A stretch of DNA of 53,356 nucleotides from Falsirhodobacter flavus (GTDB lineage Bacteria > Pseudomonadota > Alphaproteobacteria > Rhodobacterales > Rhodobacteraceae). Position numbers and translations under genes: made by a program. Shown piece by piece: positions 7,188 through 14,732 of this stretch. The notes under the pieces are model-generated. The model saw only the letters and a list, made by a program, of their open reading frames with translations. It was not told the origin of the DNA and searched no databases. How positions within the stretch are numbered: the first letter of the stretch is position 1; each line of letters begins with the position of its first letter. The DNA lies in NCBI GenBank assembly GCA_029846755.1, contig JARWBI010000015.1, forward strand, positions 1-53,356, written 5' to 3'.

Positions 7188-9056
7188 ATGGAACAGGTTC
7201 GTTCGGCCCTTGCCGTTACCGTTCCCGTGCTGGCCGTGGGGTGGGTTCTGTCCATCCCGCAGCGCATGGGGATCATGATCTTTCCCGAACAGATGGCGGC
7301 GTTGATGCTGGGCATCTCGCTTGCGGTGTGTTTCCTGAAGACGTTTCGCGTGCAGGACATGGCGCTGGCGGCGGTGTCGCTGGCGCTTGGGGTGCATGTG
7401 TTCATCCGGTTCCAGACCCTGTCCGAAGGGGCGTGGTCGCACCCGGTGGAATCGCTGGCGCTGGGCCTTGTCGTCACCGCCGTGGTGATGGAGGGGCTGC
7501 GCCGCGTGATCGGCAACACGCTGATCGTGATCTTCGCGCTTTTGGTGCTGTATGCGGTGGCGGGGCATCTGGTGCCCGGCGCGCTTCAGGGCCGCCCGCA
7601 ACCGCTGGAGGACGTGATCCGCTATGTCGGGACCGATTCATCCGCGACTTGGGGGCAATCGCTTCAGATCGCGGCCTTCGTCGTGGTGCTGTTCGTGCTG
7701 TTCGGATCGTTCCTGATGGGCACCGGCGGGTCCGAGTTCTTTGCCAGCGCCGCCGCGCGCTTTTCCGGCAAGGGGCCGGGCGGTCCGGCGAAGGTGGCGG
7801 TCACGGCCTCGGGCCTGACGGGGATGATTTCCGGCAGCGCGGTGTCGAACGTGATGACGACGGGGATCATCACCATCCCCGTCATGCGCCGCGCCGGGTT
7901 TTCCGCCACCAACGCCGCCGCGATCGAGGCGGTCGCATCCACCGGCGGGCAGCTGATGCCGCCGATCATGGGCGCCGCCGCCTTCCTGATGGCCGAGTTC
8001 ATGCAGGTGCCCTATTCCGCCGTTATGCTGGCGGCGACGCTTCCGGCGATCCTTTACTTCGTGTCGATCTATATCCAGGTCGATTTCATGTCGCGCCGCG
8101 ACAATATGGGCGCGTCCGATCCGAACGACCGCCGCCCGATGATGGAGGTTCTGGCCAAGGGCTGGGTCAGCATCCTTGGCATCACGGTGCTGATGGGGGC
8201 GATCTTTGCGCTTGGCATGTCGGCGGAACGCGCGGTGGTCTGGGCGACGGTGTCGATCATGGCGGTTGCGCTGGCGGCCTGGGCGCTGCGGGTGAAACAT
8301 GGCGGGATGGGGCCGCGCGCGATCCTTGCCGCGCTGATCGACGCGGGCAAATCCACCTGCGACGTGCTGCTGATCTGCGCCGCCGCAGGCATGATCATCG
8401 GGCTGATGACGCTGACGGGGCTTGGCTTCACGCTCAGCTATTACCTGATGAGCTTCGGGTCCGAGAGCACGTTCATCCTGCTGCTTCTGTCGGCCTTCAT
8501 CGGGCTGGTGCTGGGGCTGGGTCTGCCGACGACGGCGGTCTATCTGCTGCTGGCGACGCTGATCGCGCCGGCGCTGGTGCAACTGGGCATTCCGCCGATG
8601 TCGGCGCATATGTTCCTGCTGTATTACGGGATGCTGTCGATGATCACGCCGCCCATCGCCATCGTCGCCTATGCCGCGGCCAGCCTTGCGGGGGCGGATC
8701 AGCACAAGACCGGCATGGCCGCGTTCCGCTTCGGCTGGGCGTCTTATATCCTGCCGTTCTACTTTATCTACAAACCGGGGCTGCTGATGGACACCTCGCT
8801 GCTGCAATCGGCCTATGTGTTCGGATCGACCATCGTGTCGCTGGGGCTGATCACGGCGGCGATCCTTGGTTATGCGCACAAGGCGCTGTCGGCGTCCGAG
8901 CGTGTGCTGTGGCTCGTCATCGGTGCGGCGGTGATCTTTCCGCTGGATACGCTGATGCCGGTCGGGGTGGAATATGCGGTGTCGGCCGTGGCGTTCGGCC
9001 TTATGGTGCAGCATATCGTCGCCGCACGGCGTCAGGGACAGGTGGCGGTGCAATGA
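7188..9056 (+). CDS. TRAP transporter fused DctQM permease (TAXI type)
   Basis: This 622-residue membrane protein combines the small DctQ-like N-terminal part (about residues 1-130) with a large DctM-like domain. DctM hallmarks are present: GSGSEFF-type loop (LMGTGGSEFFASAA), VTASGLTGMISGSAVSNV, AVASTGGQLMPPIMGAAAF and GLVLGLGLPTTAVYLLLA near residue 450. Fusion of both membrane subunits is the rule for TAXI systems, matching the TAXI receptor just upstream. The last codons overlap the following SDR gene by 4 bp (ATGA). It acts in the inner membrane, importing an organic acid using a cation gradient. Confidence 0.92.
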   Translation: MEQVRSALAVTVPVLAVGWVLSIPQRMGIMIFPEQMAALMLGISLAVCFLKTFRVQDMALAAVSLALGVHVFIRFQTLSEGAWSHPVESLALGLVVTAVVMEGLRRVIGNTLIVIFALLVLYAVAGHLVPGALQGRPQPLEDVIRYVGTDSSATWGQSLQIAAFVVVLFVLFGSFLMGTGGSEFFASAAARFSGKGPGGPAKVAVTASGLTGMISGSAVSNVMTTGIITIPVMRRAGFSATNAAAIEAVASTGGQLMPPIMGAAAFLMAEFMQVPYSAVMLAATLPAILYFVSIYIQVDFMSRRDNMGASDPNDRRPMMEVLAKGWVSILGITVLMGAIFALGMSAERAVVWATVSIMAVALAAWALRVKHGGMGPRAILAALIDAGKSTCDVLLICAAAGMIIGLMTLTGLGFTLSYYLMSFGSESTFILLLLSAFIGLVLGLGLPTTAVYLLLATLIAPALVQLGIPPMSAHMFLLYYGMLSMITPPIAIVAYAAASLAGADQHKTGMAAFRFGWASYILPFYFIYKPGLLMDTSLLQSAYVFGSTIVSLGLITAAILGYAHKALSASERVLWLVIGAAVIFPLDTLMPVGVEYAVSAVAFGLMVQHIVAARRQGQVAVQ

Positions 9057-9760
9057 GGCATGTGATCATCGCAGGCGGCAGCAGAGGGATCGGCGCGGCC
9101 TGTGCCGATCTGATGCGCGAAAGGGGTGATCGGGTCAGCGTGCTGTCGCGCAGCAGCGGCGTCGATCTGCGCGATGCAGGTGCCGCCGAAGCCGCCATCC
9201 GGCGGGCCGAGGACGCGCATGGTCCGGCGGATGTGCTGATCTGCACGGCGGGGGCAGCGCGTCAGGCGCCCTTGGCCGATCTGAGCGCCGCCGCGCTGCG
9301 CGAGGGGATGGAGGCGAAGTATTTCACCTATGTCCACGCGATCATGCCGGTGATTGCCGGCATGGCAGCACGCGGGCGGGGCGTGATCGTGAACGTGATC
9401 GGAATGGGCGGCAAGGTTGCGTCCCCGACCCATCTTCCGGGCGGATCGGCCAATGCGGCGCTGATGCTGCTGACGGTGGGGCTTGGCAATGCCTATGCCG
9501 GGCGGGGGGTGCGCGTGGTCGGGCTGAACCCCGGCCCCGTGGCGACGGACCGTTTCGGCGCGCTGGTCACCGCGCGCGCCGCGAATGACGGCATCACCGA
9601 GGCGGAGGCACGGGCGCACATTTCCGCCGCCTTCCCCGCAGGCCGCGTGCCAGAGCCGCGCGAGGTGGCCGAGGTCGCGGCCTTTCTTGCCAGCCCGGCG
9701 GCGGGGGCGATCAACGGCACCGTCATCGCGCTGGACGGTGCCGCAACGCCGGTGATCTAG
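9053..9760 (+). CDS. SDR-fold protein lacking the Ser-Tyr-Lys triad
   Basis: The 235-residue protein has a Rossmann nucleotide site, IIAGGSRGIGAA (residues 5-16), a CTAGAAR segment in the NAG position and the LNPGPVATDRF motif, so it is clearly a short-chain dehydrogenase/reductase fold. The active site is atypical. Where YxxxK is expected the sequence is GGSAN (residues 130-134), replacing Tyr by Gly and Lys by Asn, and the catalytic Ser position reads VNVIGMGG. A standard SDR proton-relay reaction therefore looks impossible. It is translationally coupled to the TAXI-TRAP permease. It may bind NAD(P) as a sensor or perform a different chemistry; the name reductase would be unsafe. Confidence 0.85.
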   Translation: MRHVIIAGGSRGIGAACADLMRERGDRVSVLSRSSGVDLRDAGAAEAAIRRAEDAHGPADVLICTAGAARQAPLADLSAAALREGMEAKYFTYVHAIMPVIAGMAARGRGVIVNVIGMGGKVASPTHLPGGSANAALMLLTVGLGNAYAGRGVRVVGLNPGPVATDRFGALVTARAANDGITEAEARAHISAAFPAGRVPEPREVAEVAAFLASPAAGAINGTVIALDGAATPVI

Positions 9761-10617
9761 ACCTGCGCGAACCGCTTTTCGAACTCCCACACGTCCTTGA
9801 AGCCCAGAAGTTCGTTGAATTCCGAGAAGTTGTGCAGGTCGATGCCGGGCGACGTCTCGCCATTCGCCTTCAGGTCGGCATAGGCGGCCCGCAGCGCCGC
9901 ACCCATCGACAGGAAGCCCACGGCGGGGTGGATGGCGATGGCATAGCCCAGTTCCTTCAGCCGGTCCGCCGAAAGCAGGGGCGTGCGCCCGCCATTGACC
10001 ATGTTGGCCAGCAGGGGGGCGTCGATCTCGGCGGCGATCTGCGCCATCTCGGCCTCGGATTCCGGCGATTCCACGAAGACTACGTCGGCACCGGCGGCGG
10101 CGAAGGCGCGGCCACGGCGGATCGCCTCATCCAGGCCCAGACCGGTGCGGGCGTCGGTGCGCGCGACGATCAGGAAATCGTCGCTGCTGCGGGCATCGAC
10201 GGCGACCTCGATCTTGCGGACCATATCCTCCAGCGGGACGACGCGGCGGTTCGGGGTGTGGCCGCATTTCTTGGGAAACTCCTGATCCTCCAGCTGGATG
10301 GCGGTCACGCCCGCCTGTTCATACCCCTGCACGGTATGGCGCACGTTCAGAAGTCCGCCGTAGCCGGTATCGGCATCGGCGATGACGGGGGTGTTCGTGC
10401 GTTCGACGATCCGCGCGATGCGCCCGATCATGTCGCTGTAGGTGGCGATCCCCGCATCCGGCAGCCCCATATGCGAGGCGACCGTGCCATAGCCCGTCAC
10501 ATACAGCGCCGGAAAATCCATCCGGTCCGCGATCATGGCCGAGATCAGCTCGAACACTCCCGGTGCCAGAACGAAATCGCCCTTGATCAACGCGGCCTTC
10601 AATGCGGCATCTGCCAT
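9757..10617 (-). CDS. Isocitrate lyase/PEP mutase superfamily lyase (copy 1)
   Basis: The protein has 286 residues, the size of 2-methylisocitrate lyase, dimethylmalate lyase and carboxyphosphonoenolpyruvate mutase. Diagnostic motifs are DADTGYGG (residues 81-88, Mg2+ site), IQLEDQEFPKKCGH with the catalytic KKCGH at 116-120, VARTDAR and the C-terminal EFNELLGF. The KKCGH cysteine indicates C-C bond lysis rather than phosphonate mutase chemistry. The start at 10617 is preferred to 10623 because GGAGGG lies 6 bp upstream of it. It is divergent from a GntR/UTRA regulator and convergent with the SDR gene. Motif positions coincide exactly with the paralogue at 36.5 kb. Confidence 0.88.
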   Translation of the reverse strand: MADAALKAALIKGDFVLAPGVFELISAMIADRMDFPALYVTGYGTVASHMGLPDAGIATYSDMIGRIARIVERTNTPVIADADTGYGGLLNVRHTVQGYEQAGVTAIQLEDQEFPKKCGHTPNRRVVPLEDMVRKIEVAVDARSSDDFLIVARTDARTGLGLDEAIRRGRAFAAAGADVVFVESPESEAEMAQIAAEIDAPLLANMVNGGRTPLLSADRLKELGYAIAIHPAVGFLSMGAALRAAYADLKANGETSPGIDLHNFSEFNELLGFKDVWEFEKRFAQV

Positions 10618-10693
10618 ATCCATCCCTCCATAAACATTCGGTTCAATGCTAAGAATACAGCGTGACTTGTCCATACCAAAAGGCAATATTCGG

Positions 10694-10727
10694 TTGCATA
10701 TGGCCGTTCTTATGCGTCTCGTATAAG
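10694..10727. promoter_or_regulatory. Candidate operator between lyase and GntR/UTRA regulator
   Basis: In the 136-bp divergent gap, CTTAT (10709-10713) and ATAAG (10723-10727) flank a 9-nt centre. TTGCATA occurs at 10694-10700. HutC-type GntR proteins bind short A/T-ended palindromes like this, so autoregulation and control of the lyase are plausible. This is based on symmetry only. Confidence 0.3.
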
Positions 10728-10753
10728 GATGGGTCGTGCCGAAGGGGAACGAC

Positions 10754-11512
10754 ATGCAGGATCTGGTTCAGACAAATGGCGCGGAAGGTCCGCTCTATTC
10801 CCGCATCCACCGCGAACTGGGCGAGCGGATCATGCGCGGCACCTATCCCGTCGGCGCGCTGATGCCGACCGAGGTGGAGCTGGCCGCCGAATTCGGCACC
10901 AGCCGGTCCACCATCCGCGAGGCGCTGCGCAGCCTGACCGAGGACGGTTACGTCGAACGGCGGCAGGGCATGGGCACCCGCGTCATCGCGTCCGAAATCA
11001 GCGCGGGGTATCACCAGTCGCTGAACTCGATCCACGAGTTGCAGCAGATCGCGCTGGACACCTATATGGTGATCCTGTCGGACGAACAGGTCGCGCTGGA
11101 CGATGCGCTGGCCCCCCGCGTCGGAGGCAAGACGGACGAGGTCTGGGCCAAGGTCAGCGGCATCCGCTGGACCGCGCCGGGCGGACGGCCGATCTGTTTC
11201 ATCGAAAGCTATGTCCCAGGCCGTCTGGCCCATGTGGTGCCGGAATTTCACGGGCTGCAGGGATCGTTCTTCGACCTGCTTGAACGCCGGTCGGGCGAGG
11301 CGGTGCGCGAGGTGCAGCAGGACATCCGCGCGGTGCAGATGCCGGTGCGGATCTCGCGCATGTTGGGATTGCCGGACGGGGCGCAGTCGCTTCAGCTTCT
11401 GCGCCGCTATATCACCGACCGTGGCACCCTGATTGCGTCGTGCAACTGGCATCCGGCGGATCAGATGACCTACCGGATGCAGATCAGGCGGGGGCGCGGC
11501 CCGCAGGATTAA
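10754..11512 (+). CDS. GntR family (HutC/UTRA) transcriptional regulator
   Basis: From the ATG at 10754 (AAGGGGAA 6 bp upstream) the product has 252 residues. The N-terminal winged helix carries LYSRIHRELGERIMRGTY and LMPTEVELAAEFGTSRSTIR with REALRSLTEDGYVERRQGMG, the HutC version of GntR. The C-terminal half is a UTRA domain that senses small effectors, ending with QSLQLLRRYITDRGTL and MTYRMQI. A GTG at 10736 gives six more residues. It is divergent from the lyase at 9757-10617 and probably regulates it. Its 3' end overlaps the convergent isomerase-family gene by 4 bp. Confidence 0.9.
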   Translation: MQDLVQTNGAEGPLYSRIHRELGERIMRGTYPVGALMPTEVELAAEFGTSRSTIREALRSLTEDGYVERRQGMGTRVIASEISAGYHQSLNSIHELQQIALDTYMVILSDEQVALDDALAPRVGGKTDEVWAKVSGIRWTAPGGRPICFIESYVPGRLAHVVPEFHGLQGSFFDLLERRSGEAVREVQQDIRAVQMPVRISRMLGLPDGAQSLQLLRRYITDRGTLIASCNWHPADQMTYRMQIRRGRGPQD

Positions 11513-12255
11513 TGGTGCGACAGCAGTGATCCGAAGCCCTGCACCTTGTCCATGATGCCGTTCATGCGCAGCGCGTGCCAATAGGTTGCGGTGTTGACGG
11601 CGATGACCGGCTTGTCCAGCCAGAACTCGGCCATTGCGCCGACGCGGGCCATGGCAAGGTTGGTGCCAGCCTGCACGATCGCCTCGACGGAAGGGTCGTT
11701 CACCTCGATGATCGCGTCGCGCAGGGTCTGTTCCGTCTCATGCGCGATCAGCATCGGGCTTTTGCATTTCAGGCCCTTGACCGCCACGACCTCGTATCCG
11801 CAATCGGTGAAGAACTTGCGCACCTGTTCGTCGCCGATGGGCATATAGGGGGTGACGACGGCGATGCGCTTGACGCTGCCGAACTGGGCCAGCGCCTCGC
11901 GGCAGGCGTCGGACCCCATGGCGACGGGCATTCCAGCGCGTTCCTCGACCTGCGCCTTCAACGTGTCGGCGCGTTCCTTGCCATCCCAGAAGGTTTCCGC
12001 CGACATCCCCATGATCAGCGCACCGGGCGAGCAGGTCTTGACCGCGTCGATGGCGTTCATCGTCTCGGCCCGGATGCGCATGACCAGCTCGTTGAAATCC
12101 TCGTCCGAGTTCACCGGATCGTCGGGGATCACGATGCGGGAAAAGTGGTTGGTCACGCCCACGGGGCGCATGTCGTCGAACTCGGGCTGGACCGAGGTGT
12201 TGGTGGACGGCGCGATCACGCCGAATTTCATGCGGTAGCCAAGGCTGTCGGTCAT
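11509..12255 (-). CDS. Maleate isomerase-family protein without catalytic cysteines
   Basis: A 248-residue relative of maleate cis-trans isomerase/arylmalonate decarboxylase, with the conserved start FGVIAPSTNTSVQPEFDDMR and end AVNTATYWHALRMNGI. Both cysteine positions are lost: ACTAGS is replaced by GMSAET (Met84) and the second motif reads QAGTNL (Gly197). The rest of the fold core (VVTPYMPIGDEQVRKFF) is intact. GAAGGA lies upstream of the ATG at 12255, and the FAD monooxygenase ends 10 bp before it, so both are co-transcribed. A cysteine-based isomerase or racemase mechanism is unlikely. A metal-free decarboxylase, a hydratase or another reaction should be considered. Confidence 0.8.
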   Translation of the reverse strand: MTDSLGYRMKFGVIAPSTNTSVQPEFDDMRPVGVTNHFSRIVIPDDPVNSDEDFNELVMRIRAETMNAIDAVKTCSPGALIMGMSAETFWDGKERADTLKAQVEERAGMPVAMGSDACREALAQFGSVKRIAVVTPYMPIGDEQVRKFFTDCGYEVVAVKGLKCKSPMLIAHETEQTLRDAIIEVNDPSVEAIVQAGTNLAMARVGAMAEFWLDKPVIAVNTATYWHALRMNGIMDKVQGFGSLLSHH

Positions 12256-12265
12256 GGGGTTTCCT

Positions 12266-13453
12266 TCAGGCGACGTCTTCAAGGTCTTTAAGCGATTGCA
12301 GCATCGACGAGCCCATCAGATAGGCCTTGTGCCGCGCCGGATCGGCGGCGATGGCGCGCAGTTCGTCATGGTGGCTGGCGCGGGCGGCAGGGTCGTTTTC
12401 CTGCATGATCTTGCGGTTGCGGATCGACTGCTGCTGAACCGTGTCGATGCAGACCTTGCGGCGCTGGCGCTCATACCGGCCCATTTCGGACAGGTCGGCG
12501 CCGTGCCAGATGCGGACCAGCTTCTCGGTCAGGTTCACCGCGTCATGGATGCCGCCGTTCATGCCCATCCCGCCCAGCGGGTTGTTCAGATGCGCCGCGT
12601 CCCCGGCAAGGAAGGCGCGGCCCTTGACGTATTCCTTGGCCACCCGCTGATGCACGCGATAGGCGGTGGCGTGGACGATGCCGTAAGCGCCGTCCTTGGG
12701 GCACAGCTTTTGCAGCCGCGCCTCCATCGCGGCGGGGTCCTTGATTTCGGCATCGGTCAGGTTCGGGTCGGTCGGCAGCAGCACGCGCCACAGCGTCGGC
12801 GTGCGCAGCAGCACCGCCCATTCGCTGGGGTCGGTGATATAGGCGATGGGGGCCAGATCGTCGATCGACCGGTTGAAGTCGTGTTCGGTGGACATGGACA
12901 GGAAAATCTCTGGGATGGTCAGCCCCTCGAACTCGATCCCCAGCGATTTGCGGGTGGCGCTGTGGGCACCGTCGCAGCCGATAAGATAACGGCCGCGGAA
13001 GGTTAGTGGCCCGCCCTCATGCGTTGCGTGAACGGTGACGCCGTCATCGTCCTGTTCGACCACGGTGACGCGGGTGTGGTAATGGATGTCCACCTTGTTG
13101 GTCTTGGCGAAACGGTCCCGCAGCGATTCCGCCAGCTTCCACTGTTCGCATTGCAGCCGGTAGGGGTGGCGCGTCTCGCCCTTCAGGTGGCCAAGGTCGA
13201 ACTCTGCCACGACGCCTTCGTTGCGGTCGCGGAATTGCCATGTGGGGCAGATCAGCCCGCGCGCCACCAGCTCGTCCGAGATGCCGAAACGGTCCAGCAT
13301 GTCCAGCGTCGGCGGATGGAAGGTCGAGGCGCGCAGGTCTTTGGGCACCTCGTCATGCGCTTCGATGACGGTGACGGGGATATCTGCCTCGGCCAGGCAC
13401 AGCGCGGCCACGAGGCCGACGGGACCGGCCCCCACGATTATGACGCGATCCAT
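12266..13453 (-). CDS. FAD-dependent monooxygenase (aromatic hydroxylase type)
   Basis: The 395-residue protein shows the three fingerprints of group A flavoprotein hydroxylases: GAGPVG near the N-terminus (residues 8-13), the DG motif YLIGCDGAHSATRK (about residue 155), and the GD motif GRAFLAGDAAHLNNPLGGMG (about residue 280). Family members hydroxylate phenols, hydroxybenzoates or pyridines using NAD(P)H and O2 in the cytoplasm. The ATG at 13453 is chosen from AGGGGGT about 9 bp upstream. It is coupled (10-bp gap) with the Cys-less isomerase-family gene. No ring-cleavage enzyme is nearby, so the ring may be opened elsewhere or the substrate may be non-aromatic. Confidence 0.85.
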   Translation of the reverse strand: MDRVIIVGAGPVGLVAALCLAEADIPVTVIEAHDEVPKDLRASTFHPPTLDMLDRFGISDELVARGLICPTWQFRDRNEGVVAEFDLGHLKGETRHPYRLQCEQWKLAESLRDRFAKTNKVDIHYHTRVTVVEQDDDGVTVHATHEGGPLTFRGRYLIGCDGAHSATRKSLGIEFEGLTIPEIFLSMSTEHDFNRSIDDLAPIAYITDPSEWAVLLRTPTLWRVLLPTDPNLTDAEIKDPAAMEARLQKLCPKDGAYGIVHATAYRVHQRVAKEYVKGRAFLAGDAAHLNNPLGGMGMNGGIHDAVNLTEKLVRIWHGADLSEMGRYERQRRKVCIDTVQQQSIRNRKIMQENDPAARASHHDELRAIAADPARHKAYLMGSSMLQSLKDLEDVA

Positions 13454-13496
13454 GCGCGTTACCCCCTGCTGGAAGGATATGTATATTTTATTTGAA

Positions 13497-13519
13497 GGTA
13501 TCTTGCGAAATAGGTATCT
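13497..13519. promoter_or_regulatory. Direct repeat in promoter gap of the monooxygenase
   Basis: GGTATCT occurs at 13497-13503 and 13513-13519, 16 bp apart, within an A/T-rich stretch upstream of the FAD monooxygenase start. The longer string GGTATCTTGCG (13497-13507) is also found at 629-639 upstream of the first LacI gene. This is a possible activator or repressor site; support is weak. Confidence 0.25.
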
Positions 13520-13555
13520 ACAAATCAATCGCAAATGCGGTGCGCTGCAAAGTTT

Positions 13556-14671
13556 TCACCATGCCGCGCGATAGATGGCCAGCGCATCCGCCTGTGTCAC
13601 GGGGCGGGGGTTGTTGACCAGCAGACGTTGCTGCTTCATCGCTTCGGCCGCCATGGTGTCCAGCGCGGTTTCGGGAATGTCCAGATCGCGCAGGCGGGTG
13701 GGCATGTTCAGGCGGCGGGTCAGCGCCTCGATGGCGGCGATGAAGGCATCGCAGCCGGAAATGCCCGGAAATGCGTCGGCGGCGATTTCGGCATAGGTTT
13801 CCGCCGCGACGGGGGCGTTGAATTTCAGCACCGAAGGCAGCACCAGCGCATTCGACAGCCCGTGCGGGATATGGAACATCCCGCCCAGCGGATAGGCAAG
13901 CGCATGGACCGCCGCGACGGGCGAATTGGCGAAGGCCTGCCCGGCCAGCATCGAACCCAGCAGCATCGCCTCGCGCGCGGCAAGGTTCGCGCCGTCATGC
14001 ACCGCCGTTTCGATATTCGCCCCCAGCAGGCGCAGCGCCTCGCGCGCAAGAAGGCGCGAAATCGGGTTGTTGCGCGGGCTGGCCGAGGCATAGGCCTCGA
14101 TCGCGTGGACCATGGCATCCACGCCCGTCGCCGCCGTGATCTGCGCCGGAAGGCCCAGCGTCAACTTCGCATCCAGCACCGCCACATCTGGCAAAAGCAG
14201 CGCGCTGGAGACGCCGCGCTTTTCCGCGCCGACGGTGATGATCGCGACGGGCGTGACCTCGGACCCGGTCCCGGCGGTGGTGGGCACCAGCGCCAGCGGC
14301 AGGCGCGGGCCGGTGGCGTTGTCCACGCCCCAAGCCGTATCGACATCCTGCCCCGAGCCAAGCAGCAGCGCCGCCAGCTTCGCCACGTCCAGCGACGATC
14401 CGCCGCCGAAGCCGACGACCGCCGCCGCCTCGCGCCCCGCCGCCACCGCCGCCATCAGCGTGTCCAGCGAGGGGTCCGCCTCGACCCGGTCGAAGATCGT
14501 GACGGTCTTGCCCGCGGCGCGCAGCGCCGCGATCGCGGGCTCGGCCAGCCCCAGTCTGCGGATGCCCGGATCGGTGACGAACAGCACGTGATCCCCCGGC
14601 AGCTCGATCTGCGTGGCGGCACCAGGCCGGAAGATGATGGACGGCGTCGTGTTGAAGACGAATGGCGGCAT
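13556..14671 (-). CDS. Iron-containing alcohol dehydrogenase / maleylacetate reductase-like
   Basis: A 371-residue group III dehydrogenase. The nucleotide-binding part has GFGGGSSLDVAKLAALL (from residue 88) and PTTAGTGSEVTPVAII. The metal ligands of the family are all visible: Asp185 and His189 in GVDAMVHAIEAY, His256 in AAVHALAYPLGG and His270 in FHIPHGLSNALVL. It should reduce or oxidise an alcohol or oxo acid with NAD(P). AAGGGAGG precedes the ATG at 14671. It follows the TRAP dctM gene by 61 bp on the same strand and may be a distal member of that operon. Lactaldehyde/propanediol-type, 4-hydroxybutyrate-type and maleylacetate-type activities cannot be separated. Confidence 0.87.
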   Translation of the reverse strand: MPPFVFNTTPSIIFRPGAATQIELPGDHVLFVTDPGIRRLGLAEPAIAALRAAGKTVTIFDRVEADPSLDTLMAAVAAGREAAAVVGFGGGSSLDVAKLAALLLGSGQDVDTAWGVDNATGPRLPLALVPTTAGTGSEVTPVAIITVGAEKRGVSSALLLPDVAVLDAKLTLGLPAQITAATGVDAMVHAIEAYASASPRNNPISRLLAREALRLLGANIETAVHDGANLAAREAMLLGSMLAGQAFANSPVAAVHALAYPLGGMFHIPHGLSNALVLPSVLKFNAPVAAETYAEIAADAFPGISGCDAFIAAIEALTRRLNMPTRLRDLDIPETALDTMAAEAMKQQRLLVNNPRPVTQADALAIYRAAW

Positions 14672-14732
14672 GGGTTCCTCCCTTGCCGCCATTGTTCGCA
14701 TCATTTCTGGCGGCACAAGCGCAAATGTTCGG

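Noticed and set aside
7241-9052. Long N-terminal extension of the SDR gene through the TAXI-TRAP permease
   Set aside because: The extension is a shadow frame of the permease. The real SDR begins at the ATG at 9053 with its Rossmann motif.
12266-14671. Complete aromatic degradation pathway (hydroxylase plus maleylacetate reductase)
   Set aside because: No ring-cleavage dioxygenase, hydrolase or CoA transferase is present in the window, so only fragments of such a route can be claimed.
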